NCBI RefSeq assembly: GCF_020735385.1
Contig: NZ_CP085953.1
Location: forward strand, 930,001-994,000
From: Granulicatella elegans
GTDB lineage: Bacteria; Bacillota; Bacilli; Lactobacillales; Aerococcaceae
DNA: 64,000 nucleotides
Direction of reading: 5' to 3'
The notes under the pieces were generated by a model. That model ran no database searches and was not told where the DNA came from. It saw only the letters and a list, made by a program, of their open reading frames with translations. Shown here one piece after another: positions 51,839 to 64,000 of the stretch. Made by a program: the position numbers and the translations under genes. Every line of letters starts with the position of its first letter. Position 1 is the stretch's first letter.

Positions 51839-53071
51839 ATGACACAATTTAAAGAAGACATACTTGTGTTTGAAGCGATTGAAAAAGAAGCTTTGCGTCA
51901 AAAGCATGGCATTGAATTAATTGCTTCAGAAAACTTCGTTTCACCTGCTGTATTAAGAGCGCAAGGTAGCATTTTAACAAATAAATATGCTGAAGGTTAC
52001 CCGAATCGTCGTTACTATGGCGGATGTGAATATGTCGATGTAATTGAACAATTAGCAATCGACCGTGTAAAAGAATTATTTGGAGCGGAATATGCCAATG
52101 TTCAACCCCATTCTGGTTCTCAAGCGAATATGGCGGCTTATCGAGCGCTTGTTTCAAAAGGAGATAAAATTTTAGGAATGGATTTAAGTCATGGTGGACA
52201 TTTAACTCATGGAATGGGAGTTAACTTCTCTGGTCAAGATTATGATTTTATTGCGTATGGATTGAATCCAGAAACAGAAATGATTGATTATGATGCCTTA
52301 GAAGAAATTGCTAAAACAGAACGTCCAAAACTAATTGTTGCAGGAGCTTCTGCTTATCCAAGAGAAATTGATTTCAAACGTATTAGTGAAATTGCCAAAA
52401 GTATTGATGCTTATTTCATGGTAGATATGGCGCATATTGCAGGATTAGTGGCAAAAGGAGCTCACCAAAATCCAGTACCGTATGCAGATGTTGTCACTTC
52501 AACAACGCATAAAACATTACGCGGACCAAGAGGTGGTTTAATTTTAACGAAACAAGAATTTGCGAAAAAAATTAATAGTGCTATCTTCCCAGGTATTCAA
52601 GGGGGACCATTAGAACATGTAATTGCAGCAAAAGCAGTTGCGTTCCATGAAGCACTTCAACCGGCTTTTGGAGAGTATATCAAACATGTCGTTGAAAATG
52701 CAAAAGCAATGGCGGAAGTCTTTAATGAAAGTGGAATCCGTCCAATTTCTGGGGGAACAGATAATCATTTATTATTACTAGATATTACTTCTACTGGCTT
52801 GAACGGGAAAGAAGCTCAAGAATTATTAGATAGTGTAGGAATTACAGTGAATAAAAATTCCATTCCATTTGATCCACTGCCACCAATGAAAACAAGTGGT
52901 ATTCGTGTAGGAACAGCAGCTATTACTACTCGTGGCTTTAATAAAGAAGCAGCGAAGAAAGTGGCAAAATTAATTGTAGAAACACTAGCTCATGCAACTG
53001 ATGAAGGGAAGTTAGACGAAGTTCGTCAATCTGTACAAGAGTTGACAAAACAATTTCCGTTATATGAATAA
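51839..53071 (+). CDS. glyA: Serine hydroxymethyltransferase
   Basis: PLP enzyme exchanging serine and glycine with tetrahydrofolate. 410 aa from ATG 51839 (AAAGGAG 8 bases before). PLP lysine in [14 protein letters not shown] near 226; N-terminal [11 protein letters not shown] typical. Common neighbour of upp and the atp operon in Firmicutes. Confidence 0.96.
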   Translation: MTQFKEDILVFEAIEKEALRQKHGIELIASENFVSPAVLRAQGSILTNKYAEGYPNRRYYGGCEYVDVIEQLAIDRVKELFGAEYANVQPHSGSQANMAAYRALVSKGDKILGMDLSHGGHLTHGMGVNFSGQDYDFIAYGLNPETEMIDYDALEEIAKTERPKLIVAGASAYPREIDFKRISEIAKSIDAYFMVDMAHIAGLVAKGAHQNPVPYADVVTSTTHKTLRGPRGGLILTKQEFAKKINSAIFPGIQGGPLEHVIAAKAVAFHEALQPAFGEYIKHVVENAKAMAEVFNESGIRPISGGTDNHLLLLDITSTGLNGKEAQELLDSVGITVNKNSIPFDPLPPMKTSGIRVGTAAITTRGFNKEAAKKVAKLIVETLAHATDEGKLDEVRQSVQELTKQFPLYE

Positions 53072-53227
53072 CACAATGTAATCAGTCACATTAATTATGA
53101 AAACACTATTTTCTTAATGAAATTTTAAGGAAAAAAAGAGTTTTTTCCTATTTATATACTAGTATTTTGATTGTTTTTTTTGTAGAATAACAGATAGTGA
53201 AAATATATTGTGGAAGGGGCAAGCAAG

Positions 53228-53863
53228 ATGGGTAATTTTCATGTGTTAGATCATCCGTTAATCCAACATAAATTAACGATGATTCGACAAAAAGATTGTG
53301 GAACAAAAGTCTTTCGTGAGGTTGTAAATGAAATTTCAATGTTGATGGCATATGAAGTTTCAAGAGATTTACCATTAGAGGATGTGGAGATTGAAACACC
53401 TTTAGTGAAAACAACACTGAAAACTTTAGCTGGGAAAAAAGTTGCCATTATTCCTATTTTACGTGCTGGTTTAGGAATGGTTGACGGAATTTTAGAATTA
53501 ATTCCAGCTGCCAAAATTGGACATGTCGGAATGTATCGTGATCATGATACATTACAACCTGTTGAGTATTTCGTTAAATTGCCTTCAGATATTTCTGAAA
53601 GACAATTATTTGTAGTTGACCCAATGTTAGCTACAGGGGGATCGGCAGTGGCTGCGATTGATGCGTTATTAAAACGTGGAGCGCATCCGCGATCGATTAA
53701 GTTTTGTTGTCTTGTAGCAGCGCCAGAAGGAGTAAAAGTTCTTCAAGAAGCGCATCCGGAAATCGATATTTATGCTGCGGCATTAGATGAGCGATTAGAC
53801 GAAAATGGCTATATCCTTCCGGGATTGGGCGATGCTGGTGATCGCCTATTTGGAACCAAATAA
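53228..53863 (+). CDS. upp: Uracil phosphoribosyltransferase
   Basis: Uracil salvage to UMP. 211 aa from ATG 53228 after GGAAGGGG. PRPP motif [15 protein letters not shown] near 128 and the C-terminal [14 protein letters not shown]. Typical position just before atpB. Confidence 0.95.
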   Translation: MGNFHVLDHPLIQHKLTMIRQKDCGTKVFREVVNEISMLMAYEVSRDLPLEDVEIETPLVKTTLKTLAGKKVAIIPILRAGLGMVDGILELIPAAKIGHVGMYRDHDTLQPVEYFVKLPSDISERQLFVVDPMLATGGSAVAAIDALLKRGAHPRSIKFCCLVAAPEGVKVLQEAHPEIDIYAAALDERLDENGYILPGLGDAGDRLFGTK

Positions 53864-53908
53864 ATAAAATCATAGTCACGCTTTTGCGTCTGACTATTGC
53901 CATGAAAT

Positions 53909-53966
53909 CTGACAATAATCACCGTTTAAGCAATGCATGCGATAGGTGAAAATTGTCAGTTTTTTA
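53909..53966 (+). terminator. Terminator between upp and the atp operon
   Basis: CTGACAAT (53909-53916) pairs with ATTGTCAG (53952-53959), with inner TCACC/GGTGA, then a T-run. A smaller hairpin ATAGTCACGC...GCGTCTGACTAT precedes it at about 53872-53898. Confidence 0.8.
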
Positions 53967-53993
53967 TTTGGAATAAATAAGGGAGTATGAGTT

Positions 53994-54707
53994 ATGGAAG
54001 CTTTACCAAAAACGATAGAATTTTTTGGTTTGTCTTTTTCAGTTCCAATCTTACTTTCTTGTCTTGTAACATTATTAGTGGTAACAATTTTTTCAATTGT
54101 ATCTGCAAGAAATGTTTCTATGAAACCAGGAAAGATGCAAAATGTTTTTGAATCTCTGATGGACTTCACAAAAGGGATTGTAAACAGTGCAGTAGATGAA
54201 GAAACGGGCAAGTCATATTACTTATATGTATTTTCACTCTTCTCATTTATTTTAATCGCCAATATGGTCGGTTTGGTCATTTATTTCCATTATGGAGAAC
54301 ATAGTTATTTTGCTTCTCCAACGGCAAGTCCGGTTGTGTGTTTGGCGTTATCATTGATGACGACATTAATTGCACACTATTCCGGTGTTCAAAAAATGGG
54401 ATTTAAAGGCTATATTAAAAACTCTTATTTGAGTCCAATGTCTTTAATGTTACCGATTAAATTAATTGAAGAGTTTACAAATACAATTACACTTGCATTC
54501 CGTCTTTACGGAAATATTTATGCAGGTGAAGTATTGTTAGGATTAATTGTGATGTTCTCATCCAGTTTCGGAATCTTAACATATATTTTTGCAATTCCAT
54601 TAGGAATTGTTTGGCAAGGATTTTCCGTAGTTATCGGAGCTATTCAAGCCTATGTATTTTGTACATTAACAATGGTGTACATTGCACATAAAGTAGAACA
54701 TGAATAA
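53994..54707 (+). CDS. atpB: ATP synthase F0 subunit a
   Basis: Membrane proton channel subunit, 237 aa. The essential Arg is in TITLAFRLYGNIYAGE near residue 165. AAGGGAG ribosome site. First gene of atpBEFHAGDC; no atpI precedes it. Confidence 0.95.
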   Translation: MEALPKTIEFFGLSFSVPILLSCLVTLLVVTIFSIVSARNVSMKPGKMQNVFESLMDFTKGIVNSAVDEETGKSYYLYVFSLFSFILIANMVGLVIYFHYGEHSYFASPTASPVVCLALSLMTTLIAHYSGVQKMGFKGYIKNSYLSPMSLMLPIKLIEEFTNTITLAFRLYGNIYAGEVLLGLIVMFSSSFGILTYIFAIPLGIVWQGFSVVIGAIQAYVFCTLTMVYIAHKVEHE

Positions 54708-54732
54708 TTTTTAAGAAATGAGGAATTAACTT

Positions 54733-54948
54733 ATGACAGAATTAGCAGCAGCAATCGCAGTAGCAGGGGCAGCTTTAGCAGCCGCTTTTGGTAACCAAGC
54801 AGTTATCGTAAAAACAATTGAATCAATGACACGCCAACCAGAAATGAGCAATGAATTACGTTCAACAATGTTCGTTGGGGTAGCCTTAATCGAAGCGATG
54901 CCAATTTTTGCGGTATTAATCGCTTTAATCCTAGTTTTCATCAAATAA
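54733..54948 (+). CDS. atpE: ATP synthase F0 subunit c
   Basis: Rotor-ring subunit, 71 aa, two helices joined by the RQPE loop; the ion-carrying Glu is in [10 protein letters not shown]. The inner helix reads [15 protein letters not shown], so most glycines of the usual GxGxGxG packing motif are alanine (see findings). AGGAATT ribosome site. Confidence 0.95.
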   Translation: MTELAAAIAVAGAALAAAFGNQAVIVKTIESMTRQPEMSNELRSTMFVGVALIEAMPIFAVLIALILVFIK

Positions 54949-54989
54949 TCAGTTTGTTCGATAAATTTGTTGAAAAGGAGGGATGATGG

Positions 54990-55490
54990 ATGTTTCAGTA
55001 TATGTTAGTAGGTAGCACTGTTCTGGGAGATACACTTATTGTCTTAATTTCAATTATCTTATTACTATTTTTAGTTAAGTATTTCGCTTGGGATAAAATT
55101 GAAGTGATGTTAGAAGCTCGTCGTCAAAAAATCAGTAAAGATTTAGATGAAGCTGAAAAGAAACGTAAAGCAGCTGAAGAGATTCAAGCAAATGCAAAAG
55201 AAATTATTCATAATGCAGAAGTGAAAGGTCAAGATATTTTAAACTCGACTAGAGAAGCAGCTTCAAAAATGCAAGATGAAATGATTAAAGAAGGACGAGA
55301 TGTTGTATCTAGAATGAAACTAGATGGACAACGTGAAGTGGATTCCATGAAACAACGTGCTTTGGCGCAAATGCAAGATCAAATTGTAGATTTATCTGTT
55401 CAACTTGCAAGCCAAATTTTAAATAAAGAATTGACTGAGCAGACACATCAAGATGTGATTGAATCCTTTATTGAAGGGTTGGAAAGCTGA
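54990..55490 (+). CDS. atpF: ATP synthase F0 subunit b
   Basis: 166 aa: one N-terminal membrane helix (about 12-33) and a long charged coiled coil forming the peripheral stalk. AAGGAGGGATG ribosome site. Its stop overlaps the atpH start. Confidence 0.94.
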   Translation: MFQYMLVGSTVLGDTLIVLISIILLLFLVKYFAWDKIEVMLEARRQKISKDLDEAEKKRKAAEEIQANAKEIIHNAEVKGQDILNSTREAASKMQDEMIKEGRDVVSRMKLDGQREVDSMKQRALAQMQDQIVDLSVQLASQILNKELTEQTHQDVIESFIEGLES

Positions 55491-56032
55491 TGGTGAAATT
55501 TCATAAAGAAGTAGTCAAAGAAGCCAGTCATTTTTATGGTCAAGTCAAGTATGACGGGACTTTAAAAACAGTTACAGCAGAATTACAAGAAGTATTAGAC
55601 GGAATTCAAAATACTGCACGCTTTCGTCAATTAATGCATTTAGAACAAGTTTCCGTTGAAGAAAAAATGGCATTATTACAAGAAGCTGTTTCGAATTTAT
55701 CAAGGAGTACACAAGATTATTTAAAATCTTATTTACACCCTGATAAATCTGCTTATCTAATTGAAGCAATTGAAGCTTTTCTTGATATTTATTCAGCGAA
55801 TCGACTTGAAATGATTTCAGCAGTTCCACTAACAGAAGAACAAATCAATCGTATTGCAGAAGCTTTTCAAAAGAAAACAAGAAAAGAGTATGATTCATTC
55901 GTCAATACAGTTGATCCAAGCGTAATCGGTGGAGTGAAATTAAAGACAAAAGAATATTTATTAGACGGAACATTATTATATAAACTTGAACAGTTTAAGA
56001 AGAAAATTAGTCAAACAGGATTGAAGGGGTGA
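55490..56032 (+). CDS. atpH: ATP synthase F1 subunit delta
   Basis: 180 aa stalk-to-head connector; C-terminal [24 protein letters not shown] is the family signature. Start overlaps atpF by one base (TGATG). Confidence 0.93.
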   Translation: MVKFHKEVVKEASHFYGQVKYDGTLKTVTAELQEVLDGIQNTARFRQLMHLEQVSVEEKMALLQEAVSNLSRSTQDYLKSYLHPDKSAYLIEAIEAFLDIYSANRLEMISAVPLTEEQINRIAEAFQKKTRKEYDSFVNTVDPSVIGGVKLKTKEYLLDGTLLYKLEQFKKKISQTGLKG

Positions 56033-56036
56033 GACA

Positions 56037-57551
56037 ATGGATACGGAATTCGGTAATATCACAGCAGGAATCCGCAACCAAATTAATTCCTTTGAAGCGG
56101 AACAACACATTGAAGAAATTGGTGAAGTTTCATTTATTGGGGACGGAATTGCTCGTGTCATCGGTCTTACCAATGTCATGGCTGGTGAATTAGTGGAATT
56201 TGCAAATGGTACTTATGGTATGGCACAAAATCTAGAGAAAAATGATGTGGGTGTTATTATCTTTGGTACTTACGAAAATATCCATGAAGGAGAATCAGTG
56301 CGTCGTACAGGTCGTATTTTAGACGTTCCTGTAGGAGATGCTTTGATTGGGCGTGTTGTGGATGCTCTGGGTCGTCCTATTGATGGTTTAGGAGCGCTTG
56401 AAACAACAAAACGTCGTCCAGTAGAAAATGAAGCACCTGGTGTAATGCAACGTAAAAGTGTTCACCAATCATTAGCTACTGGATTAAAAGTCATCGATGC
56501 ATTAGTTCCAATTGGTAAAGGCCAACAGGAATTAATTATCGGAGATAGAAAAACAGGTAAAACAAGTATTGCAATTGATGCAATTTTGAACCAAAAAGGT
56601 AAAGATACTTTATGTATTTATGTTGCAATTGGACAAAAAGAATCTACTGTAAAAGCTTTAGTAGAAACGTTAAAACGTTATGGAGCAATGGATTATACAA
56701 CAGTTGTATCTGCTAGTGCTTCACAACCAGCTCCAATGCTTTATATTGCTCCTTATGCAGGAACTGCAATGGGAGAAGAATTTATGTATAACGGAAAAGA
56801 TGTTTTAATTGTTTATGATGATTTATCAAAACAAGCAGCAGCTTACCGAGAAATTTCATTATTACTTCGTCGTCCTCCAGGTCGTGAAGCGTATCCAGGG
56901 GATGTATTCTATTTACACTCTCGTTTATTAGAACGTTCAGCGAAGTTAAATGATGAATTAGGTGGCGGTTCATTAACGGCCTTACCAATTATTGAAACTC
57001 AAGCGGGAGACATTTCTGCTTATATTCCTACTAACGTAATTTCTATTACAGATGGTCAAATCTTCTTAGAAAGTGATTTATTCTATTCAGGTGTTCGTCC
57101 AGGTTTATCTGCCGGATTATCTGTATCACGTGTAGGGGGATCTGCGCAAATTAAAGCGATGAAAAAAGTTTCAGGTACATTACGTATCGACTTAGCAAGT
57201 TACCGTGAATTAGAAGCCTTCACACAATTTGGTTCTGATTTAGATGCGGCAACTCAACAAAAATTAAATCGTGGTAAGAGAACCGTAGAGGTTTTAAAAC
57301 AAGATGTTCATAGACCATTACCAATTGAATATCAAGTATCAATTTTATTTGCATTAACAAATGGAATCTTAGATTCTATTCCAATTGAAAGATTGAAAGA
57401 TTTCGAAAAAGCATTGTATCATCATTTAGAAAATGAACATGCTGATATTTTAGCAAGTATTCGTGATGAAGAAAAAATTCCAGATGAAGAAGCTTTTTAT
57501 CAAGCAATTGATAAGTTTAAACAAATTCATTTATACGAACGCTCAAAATAA
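56037..57551 (+). CDS. atpA: ATP synthase F1 subunit alpha
   Basis: 504 aa; Walker [10 protein letters not shown] near residue 169 and the signature PAYGRE-type region [23 protein letters not shown] near 280. Catalytically silent nucleotide site. Four bases after atpH. Confidence 0.96.
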   Translation: MDTEFGNITAGIRNQINSFEAEQHIEEIGEVSFIGDGIARVIGLTNVMAGELVEFANGTYGMAQNLEKNDVGVIIFGTYENIHEGESVRRTGRILDVPVGDALIGRVVDALGRPIDGLGALETTKRRPVENEAPGVMQRKSVHQSLATGLKVIDALVPIGKGQQELIIGDRKTGKTSIAIDAILNQKGKDTLCIYVAIGQKESTVKALVETLKRYGAMDYTTVVSASASQPAPMLYIAPYAGTAMGEEFMYNGKDVLIVYDDLSKQAAAYREISLLLRRPPGREAYPGDVFYLHSRLLERSAKLNDELGGGSLTALPIIETQAGDISAYIPTNVISITDGQIFLESDLFYSGVRPGLSAGLSVSRVGGSAQIKAMKKVSGTLRIDLASYRELEAFTQFGSDLDAATQQKLNRGKRTVEVLKQDVHRPLPIEYQVSILFALTNGILDSIPIERLKDFEKALYHHLENEHADILASIRDEEKIPDEEAFYQAIDKFKQIHLYERSK

Positions 57552-57579
57552 TACGAACTAGAAAGAAGAGGTGAATTGT

Positions 57580-59957
<2,378 letters not shown>

Positions 59958-59959
59958 TC

Positions 59960-60394
59960 ATGCTTGAAAATCGAGAACTTTTAGTCGTCGTAACAACTCC
60001 AGAAGGCAAAGTTTATAATCACCGTTCTTATTCGGTTAGTGCAGAAGCCATTGATGGAGGAATTACGATTCTTCCAAATCATGCACCAATTATGTTACCA
60101 TTGAAAATTGGTGAATTACGAGTAAAACGTTTCTTAGAAGATTCTCCTACTGATTATATTGCGATTGGTGGAGGAATAATGGAAGTGCGTGATAATGTCG
60201 TAACGGTTATTGCGAACGTTGCAGAACGTGCACGTGATATTGACGTGAGTCGTGCGGAACAAGCGCGTGATAAAGCAGAAGCGATTATTCATAATAAAGA
60301 GTGCTCTAAGAGTGAAGTAGAACGTGCGAAAATTGCATTGAACAAAGCGATTAACCGTATAGGTGTTTCAAAACATCGTCGATTAAAACAATAA
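59960..60394 (+). CDS. atpC: ATP synthase F1 subunit epsilon
   Basis: 144 aa: N-terminal beta-sandwich (TPEGKVYNHRSYSVSAEAIDG) and C-terminal helical hairpin that can regulate ATPase activity. Two bases after atpD; a terminator follows, ending the operon. Confidence 0.95.
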   Translation: MLENRELLVVVTTPEGKVYNHRSYSVSAEAIDGGITILPNHAPIMLPLKIGELRVKRFLEDSPTDYIAIGGGIMEVRDNVVTVIANVAERARDIDVSRAEQARDKAEAIIHNKECSKSEVERAKIALNKAINRIGVSKHRRLKQ

Positions 60395-60395
60395 T

Positions 60396-60437
60396 GAAAA
60401 TGAAAACTGTTGGTTCGCCAGCAGTTTTTTCATTTTC
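60396..60437 (+). terminator. Terminator of the atp operon
   Basis: GAAAATGAAAACTGTTGG pairs with CCAGCAGTTTTTTCATTTTC around a TTCG-like loop. Confidence 0.9.
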
Positions 60438-60460
60438 TTTAAAAAAACAGAAAATACTTA

Positions 60461-60513
60461 TTGCAAAACAAAAAAAGAACTGCTATAATCATAAAACGTA
60501 AACGTTACGATTT
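60461..60513 (+). promoter_or_regulatory. Zinc-regulated promoter: extended -10 with a Zur-like box
   Basis: -35 TTGCAA (60461-60466), 17-base spacer, -10 TATAAT (60484-60489) with TG extension. The sequence ACGTAAACGTTACGA (60496-60510), flanked by AA and TTT, matches the bacillar Zur box TCGTAATNATTACGA at all but three fixed positions. Placed over the transcription start, it would repress when zinc is replete. Confidence 0.7.
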
Positions 60514-60544
60514 AAGAAAAGTTAAAATGAAAAGAGGAGAACAC

Positions 60545-60814
60545 ATGGCTAAAAAGTCAAAAATTGCGAAGCACCAAAAACAATTAGCATTAGTAGAAAA
60601 ATATGCACAACTTAGATATGAATTAAAACAAGCAGGAGATTATGAAGCACTTCGTAAATTACCGATTAATTCAAATCCAAATCGTGTGAAAAATAGAGAT
60701 ATGGTTGATGGTCGACCAAGAGCTTATATGAGAAAATTTGGAATCTCAAGAATTAAATTCCGTGATTTAGCTCATAAAGGATTAATCCCAGGTGTTGTAA
60801 AAGCAAGCTGGTAA
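60545..60814 (+). CDS. rpsN: 30S ribosomal protein S14, zinc-free paralogue
   Basis: 89 aa, no cysteine at all, so it lacks the zinc ribbon of the standard 61-aa S14. [20 protein letters not shown] start, [18 protein letters not shown] end. ATG 60545 after AAGAGGAG; the longer frame from 60461 runs through the promoter. Replaces zinc-containing S14 in zinc starvation, freeing zinc. Confidence 0.94.
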   Translation: MAKKSKIAKHQKQLALVEKYAQLRYELKQAGDYEALRKLPINSNPNRVKNRDMVDGRPRAYMRKFGISRIKFRDLAHKGLIPGVVKASW

Positions 60815-60841
60815 TACAAAGTCAGTAATGGAGGAAAAGAA

Positions 60842-60952
60842 ATGAAACAAGATTTAGCAACAGCATATAGACAAATGAAAAGTCCAAATATTAAAACTCG
60901 TAAACGTGCATTAAAATTAATTCATGAAGCGAAACGTGGGAAGAAAAAATAA
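60842..60952 (+). CDS. 36-aa putative metal-homeostasis protein
   Basis: MKQDLATAYRQMKSPNIKTR, then KRALKLIHEAKRGKKK; very basic. GGAGG ribosome site. This small family occurs between rpsN and adcA in related bacteria and is commonly labelled a putative metal homeostasis protein; its mechanism is unknown. Its end lies 13 bases before the adcA start. Confidence 0.75.
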   Translation: MKQDLATAYRQMKSPNIKTRKRALKLIHEAKRGKKK

Positions 60953-60965
60953 GAGGAGTAAGGTC

Positions 60966-62486
60966 ATGAAAGTTAGCAAAAAAATTGTAGCAGTGTTAGG
61001 AGCGGCATTTTTATTAGGAGCTTGTTCTCAACCAACTTCTACATCTTCAAAAAAAGAAGGTAAATTAAATATTATGACAACTTTTTATCCAATTTATGAT
61101 TTCACTAGAAATATTGTTGGAGATGAAGGAGAAGTTTCTTTATTAATTGGAGCTGGAACTGAACCGCATGAATACGATCCAACTGCAAAAGATATTGCAA
61201 AAATCTCACAATCAGATGCTTTAGTGTATGATAATGAAAATATGGAAACTTGGGTTCCAACTGTGATGAAAAGTTTAACAGATTCAAAAGTAAAAGAAAT
61301 TAAAGCAACAAAAGATTTAGTATTATTGCCAGGTGGGGAAGAAGAACATGATCACGATCATGCTGGAGAAGATCATCATCACGAATACGACCCACATGTT
61401 TGGTTATCTCCTTATCGTGCTAAATTATTAGTACAAAAAATTACGGATCAATTAAGTGAAGCATTCCCAGCAAAAGCTTCTGCTTTTAAAACAAATGCCC
61501 AAGCTTATTTAGAAAAATTAACAGAATTAGATAATGAATACACAACTGCTTTAAAAGATGCGAAACAAAAGAATTTCGTAACACAACATACAGCATTTAA
61601 GTATTTAGCCTTAGATTATGGTTTAAATCAAGTGGGAATTGCTGGTATTTCACCAGAAGCTGAGCCTTCACCAGCTCGTTTAGCTGAATTGACAAAATAT
61701 ATTAAAGAAAATGATATTCGTTATATTTATTTTGAAGAAAATGCATCAGAAAAAATTGCGAAAACTCTAGCAACAGAAACAGGAGTAGCGTTAGAGGTGT
61801 TAAATCCATTAGAATCTTTAACGAAAGAAGAAATGGATAAGGGTGATAATTATATTTCAGTCATGAAAGAAAATTTAGCAGCTTTACTAAAAACAACGAC
61901 AGTTGAAGGTAAAGATATTAAACCAGAACATGAAGAAAATACGAAAACTGTAGCAAAAGGATATTTTGAAGATAAAGATATTAAAGATCGCACATTAAGC
62001 GATTATGCTGGGGAGTGGCAATCTGTATATCCTTATTTAGTAGATGGTACATTCAATCAAATATTTGATTATAAAGCAAAACAATCAAAATCTATGAGTG
62101 CTACTGAGTATAAAGAGTATTATACAAAAGGCTATAAAACAACTGTTAAGCAAATGAAGATAACGGATAAGACAATGGAATTCATTGATGAAAATGGTCA
62201 AAGTCATCAATCTGAATATCAATATGTAGGCTATAAAGTGTTGAACTATAAAAAAGGAAACAGAGGCGTGCGTTATTTATTTGAAGCGGTAAATCCTGAA
62301 TCGGGTGCTCCAAAATATGTTCAATTTAGCGATCATAATATTGCACCAGTGAAAACAGCTCACTATCATATCTTTACAGGTAATGAAAGCCAAGAAAAAT
62401 TATTAGAAGAAATGGATAACTGGCCAACTTATTATCCAGCAACATTAACAGGTTTTGAAATTGCTCAAGAAATGTTAGTTCATTAA
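60966..62486 (+). CDS. adcA: Zinc-binding lipoprotein AdcA with C-terminal ZinT domain
   Basis: 506-aa zinc ABC receptor. Lipobox LGAC with Cys20. Residues to about 310 are the ZnuA/AdcA fold with the His-rich loop EEHDHDHAGEDHHHEYDPH near 127-145; residues about 336-506 are a ZinT (YodA) domain, starting DRTLSDYAGEWQSVYPYLVDG cut at residue 356 and ending AQEMLVH. ATG 60966 after AAGAGGAG. The AdcBC channel genes are not adjacent. Confidence 0.94.
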   Translation: MKVSKKIVAVLGAAFLLGACSQPTSTSSKKEGKLNIMTTFYPIYDFTRNIVGDEGEVSLLIGAGTEPHEYDPTAKDIAKISQSDALVYDNENMETWVPTVMKSLTDSKVKEIKATKDLVLLPGGEEEHDHDHAGEDHHHEYDPHVWLSPYRAKLLVQKITDQLSEAFPAKASAFKTNAQAYLEKLTELDNEYTTALKDAKQKNFVTQHTAFKYLALDYGLNQVGIAGISPEAEPSPARLAELTKYIKENDIRYIYFEENASEKIAKTLATETGVALEVLNPLESLTKEEMDKGDNYISVMKENLAALLKTTTVEGKDIKPEHEENTKTVAKGYFEDKDIKDRTLSDYAGEWQSVYPYLVDGTFNQIFDYKAKQSKSMSATEYKEYYTKGYKTTVKQMKITDKTMEFIDENGQSHQSEYQYVGYKVLNYKKGNRGVRYLFEAVNPESGAPKYVQFSDHNIAPVKTAHYHIFTGNESQEKLLEEMDNWPTYYPATLTGFEIAQEMLVH

Positions 62487-62492
62487 GATCAT

Positions 62493-62532
62493 AAACTTCT
62501 ATAGAGACAAGAGTTTCTATAGAAGTTTTTTT
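62493..62532 (+). terminator. Terminator of the zinc operon
   Basis: AAACTTCTATAGA (62493-62505) is an exact inverted repeat of 62516-62528, followed by T7. Confidence 0.92.
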
Positions 62533-62630
62533 GTGCAATTAAACTATATATAGTTTTAAAAATGGTTGAAAAGCACAACATGTAGGTGTATGATAGTGTA
62601 GGTGATAAAAGTGTAAAGGAGGAGTGAGAG

Positions 62631-64000
62631 TTGAGTGTAATGCTTGTAAAGAAAAGAGATGAAAGAGTAGAGAAGTTTAATCTCCAAAAAATCTTTCGTG
62701 GAATAGAAAAAGCAGAAAAAAGTTTGTACGCGGAACTTTCAAAAAAACGTAAAGAAGTGCTAGATGAAGTTACGAGAAAGATTTTATTAAAAATAGAAAG
62801 TTTAGCGATAGAAAAAATTAAATCAGAAGAAATAGAAGCTGTTGTTTTAGATTGTTTGAAACAAGAAGGAGAAACGGTATTAGCAAATCAATTTCTTGCC
62901 GCTCGAATTCAATGGAATAAAAAACGAGAAAAAGAAATGGATGTTACTCAAAGGTTAACTAAATTAAGCCAAAGAGATGCGAGTATTATTCATGAAAATG
63001 CCAATAAAGATAGTGAAGTTTTTAATACACAACGAGATTTGATGGCAGGAACAGTAGGGAAAGTTTTCGGATTGAAAATGCTCCCTCCGCATGTTGCGAA
63101 TGCCCATTTAAAAGGAGATATTCATTATCATGACTTAGATTATCATCCTTATTTACCAATGACGAATTGTAGTTTAATTGATTTTAAGGAAATGTTTGAA
63201 CATGGCTTTAAAATTGGAAATGCAGATGTCGAAAGTCCAAAATCGATACAAACAGCTACTGCTCAAATGGCACAAATTATTGCGAATGTTGCTTCGAGCC
63301 AATATGGAGGATGTTCTGCGAATCGTATTGATGAAGTATTAGCTCCATATGCAAAGCTAAATTATGAAAAACATTTACAAGATGCTAAAAAATGGGTGGA
63401 TGGAGAGAAAAAACAAGAAGCGTATGCATTAGAGAAAACAAAAAAAGATATTTATGATGCCATGCAATCGTTAGAGTATGAAATTAATACACTCTATACT
63501 TCTCAAGGGCAAACTCCATTTACAACACTAGGATTTGGATTAGGGACGTCATTATTTGAACGAGAAATTCAAAAAGCGATTTTAAAAGTAAGAATTAAAG
63601 GGATTGGAAAAGAACAAAGAACGGCTATTTTCCCTAAATTAATTTTTACGTTAAAACGTGGTGTGAATTTAGAACAAAATGATCCGAATTATGATATTAA
63701 AACATTAGCTTTAGAATGTTCAACTAAAAGAATGTATCCAGACGTTTTAAATTATGAACAAATTGTTAGAATTACGGGGAGTTTTAAAGTTCCGATGGGA
63801 TGCCGTTCATTTTTACAAGGTTGGAAAAATGAAAAAGGCGAAGATGTTTCGGATGGAAGAATGAATTTAGGTGTCGTGACATTGAACATTCCAAGAATCG
63901 CATTAGAATCAGATGGTGATAAAGAGCAATTTTGGAGCATTTTAGAAGAAAAATTACAAATTTGTAAAGATGCTTTAGTGTATCGGGTAGAACGCTGCAA
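62631..64000 (+). CDS. nrdD: Anaerobic ribonucleoside-triphosphate reductase, 3' end beyond window
   Basis: The frame from TTG 62631 (AAAGGAGGAG 6 bases before; ATG at 62640 is possible) is open to the end of the window, 456 codons. N-terminal ATP-cone: VKKRDERVEKFNLQKIFRGI. Core motifs: GDIHYHDLDYHPYLPMTNCS near 165, SSQYGGCSANRIDE near 225 and TPFTTLGFGLGTS near 295. Needs the activase NrdG, expected downstream. Supports anaerobic growth. Confidence 0.93.
   Translation, partial: MSVMLVKKRDERVEKFNLQKIFRGIEKAEKSLYAELSKKRKEVLDEVTRKILLKIESLAIEKIKSEEIEAVVLDCLKQEGETVLANQFLAARIQWNKKREKEMDVTQRLTKLSQRDASIIHENANKDSEVFNTQRDLMAGTVGKVFGLKMLPPHVANAHLKGDIHYHDLDYHPYLPMTNCSLIDFKEMFEHGFKIGNADVESPKSIQTATAQMAQIIANVASSQYGGCSANRIDEVLAPYAKLNYEKHLQDAKKWVDGEKKQEAYALEKTKKDIYDAMQSLEYEINTLYTSQGQTPFTTLGFGLGTSLFEREIQKAILKVRIKGIGKEQRTAIFPKLIFTLKRGVNLEQNDPNYDIKTLALECSTKRMYPDVLNYEQIVRITGSFKVPMGCRSFLQGWKNEKGEDVSDGRMNLGVVTLNIPRIALESDGDKEQFWSILEEKLQICKDALVYRVERC

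Noticed and set aside
54726-54944. Minus-strand frame covering atpE, and similar minus-strand frames over holB, prfA, glyA and atpH
   Set aside because: They mirror strongly coding plus-strand genes, lack ribosome sites and have low-complexity composition; they are shadows of codon bias.

Overview
The window reads as the chromosome of a low-GC Gram-positive coccus or rod of the order Lactobacillales. The evidence is strong AGGAGG ribosome sites, an atp operon beside upp and glyA, MurT/GatD, HPr kinase, an Enterococcus-like tmRNA and a Zur-type box. The mix of genes fits Carnobacteriaceae or Aerococcaceae (a Granulicatella-like organism is my best guess), but species cannot be fixed from the sequence alone.

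Layout. 1-5.3 kb is the end of a deoxysugar (L-fucose/L-rhamnose type) operon: ABC permease, lipoprotein binding protein, FGGY kinase, fucose mutarotase and lactaldehyde reductase. 5.4-8.6 kb holds a partial uronate module (mannose-type EIIA, KduI, KduD, GntR regulator), closed off by a complete IS150-like IS3-family element (8.6-10.2 kb). 10.2-14.8 kb has cysK, a serine hydrolase, a TPR protein, a small secreted cysteine protein with a tiny membrane peptide, a CPCC-type protein and a rhodanese. 14.9-20.4 kb is the tmk-darA-holB-yabA cluster, with trmN6-yazA-rsmI turned to the other strand and a TauE permease in between. 20.6-27.7 kb is yvlBCD-hprK-lgt-gpsA-galU-trxB. 28.1-34.9 kb has an L33 paralogue, MATE and ABC exporters, an ABC-F ATPase, a phosphatase and small membrane proteins.

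The accessory highlight is an 8.8 kb integrated element (35284-44104) in the 3' end of the tmRNA gene, bounded by a perfect 72-bp direct repeat. It carries a tyrosine integrase, divergent CI-like and Cro-like regulators, an excisionase-like protein and a P4-type primase-helicase. An iteron origin (AATGTTGGT repeats around an A+T-rich core) and one unknown gene follow. There are no capsid, tail or conjugation genes. This is the architecture of a phage satellite (PICI-like). Beyond attR (44.1-45.9 kb) is a graveyard of older insertions: a probable terminase N-terminus, two paralogous tiny proteins and an Abi pseudogene with an in-frame stop.

From 45.9 kb the core resumes: gatD-murT (minus), tdk-prfA-prmC-sua5-glyA-upp and the full atpBEFHAGDC operon. 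A zinc-starvation operon follows (Zur-like box, zinc-free S14, a 36-aa protein, AdcA-ZinT fusion), and nrdD runs off the end.

A family of long terminator-like hairpins sharing a GTAGCA...TGCTAC core recurs downstream of several core genes and looks specific to this lineage.
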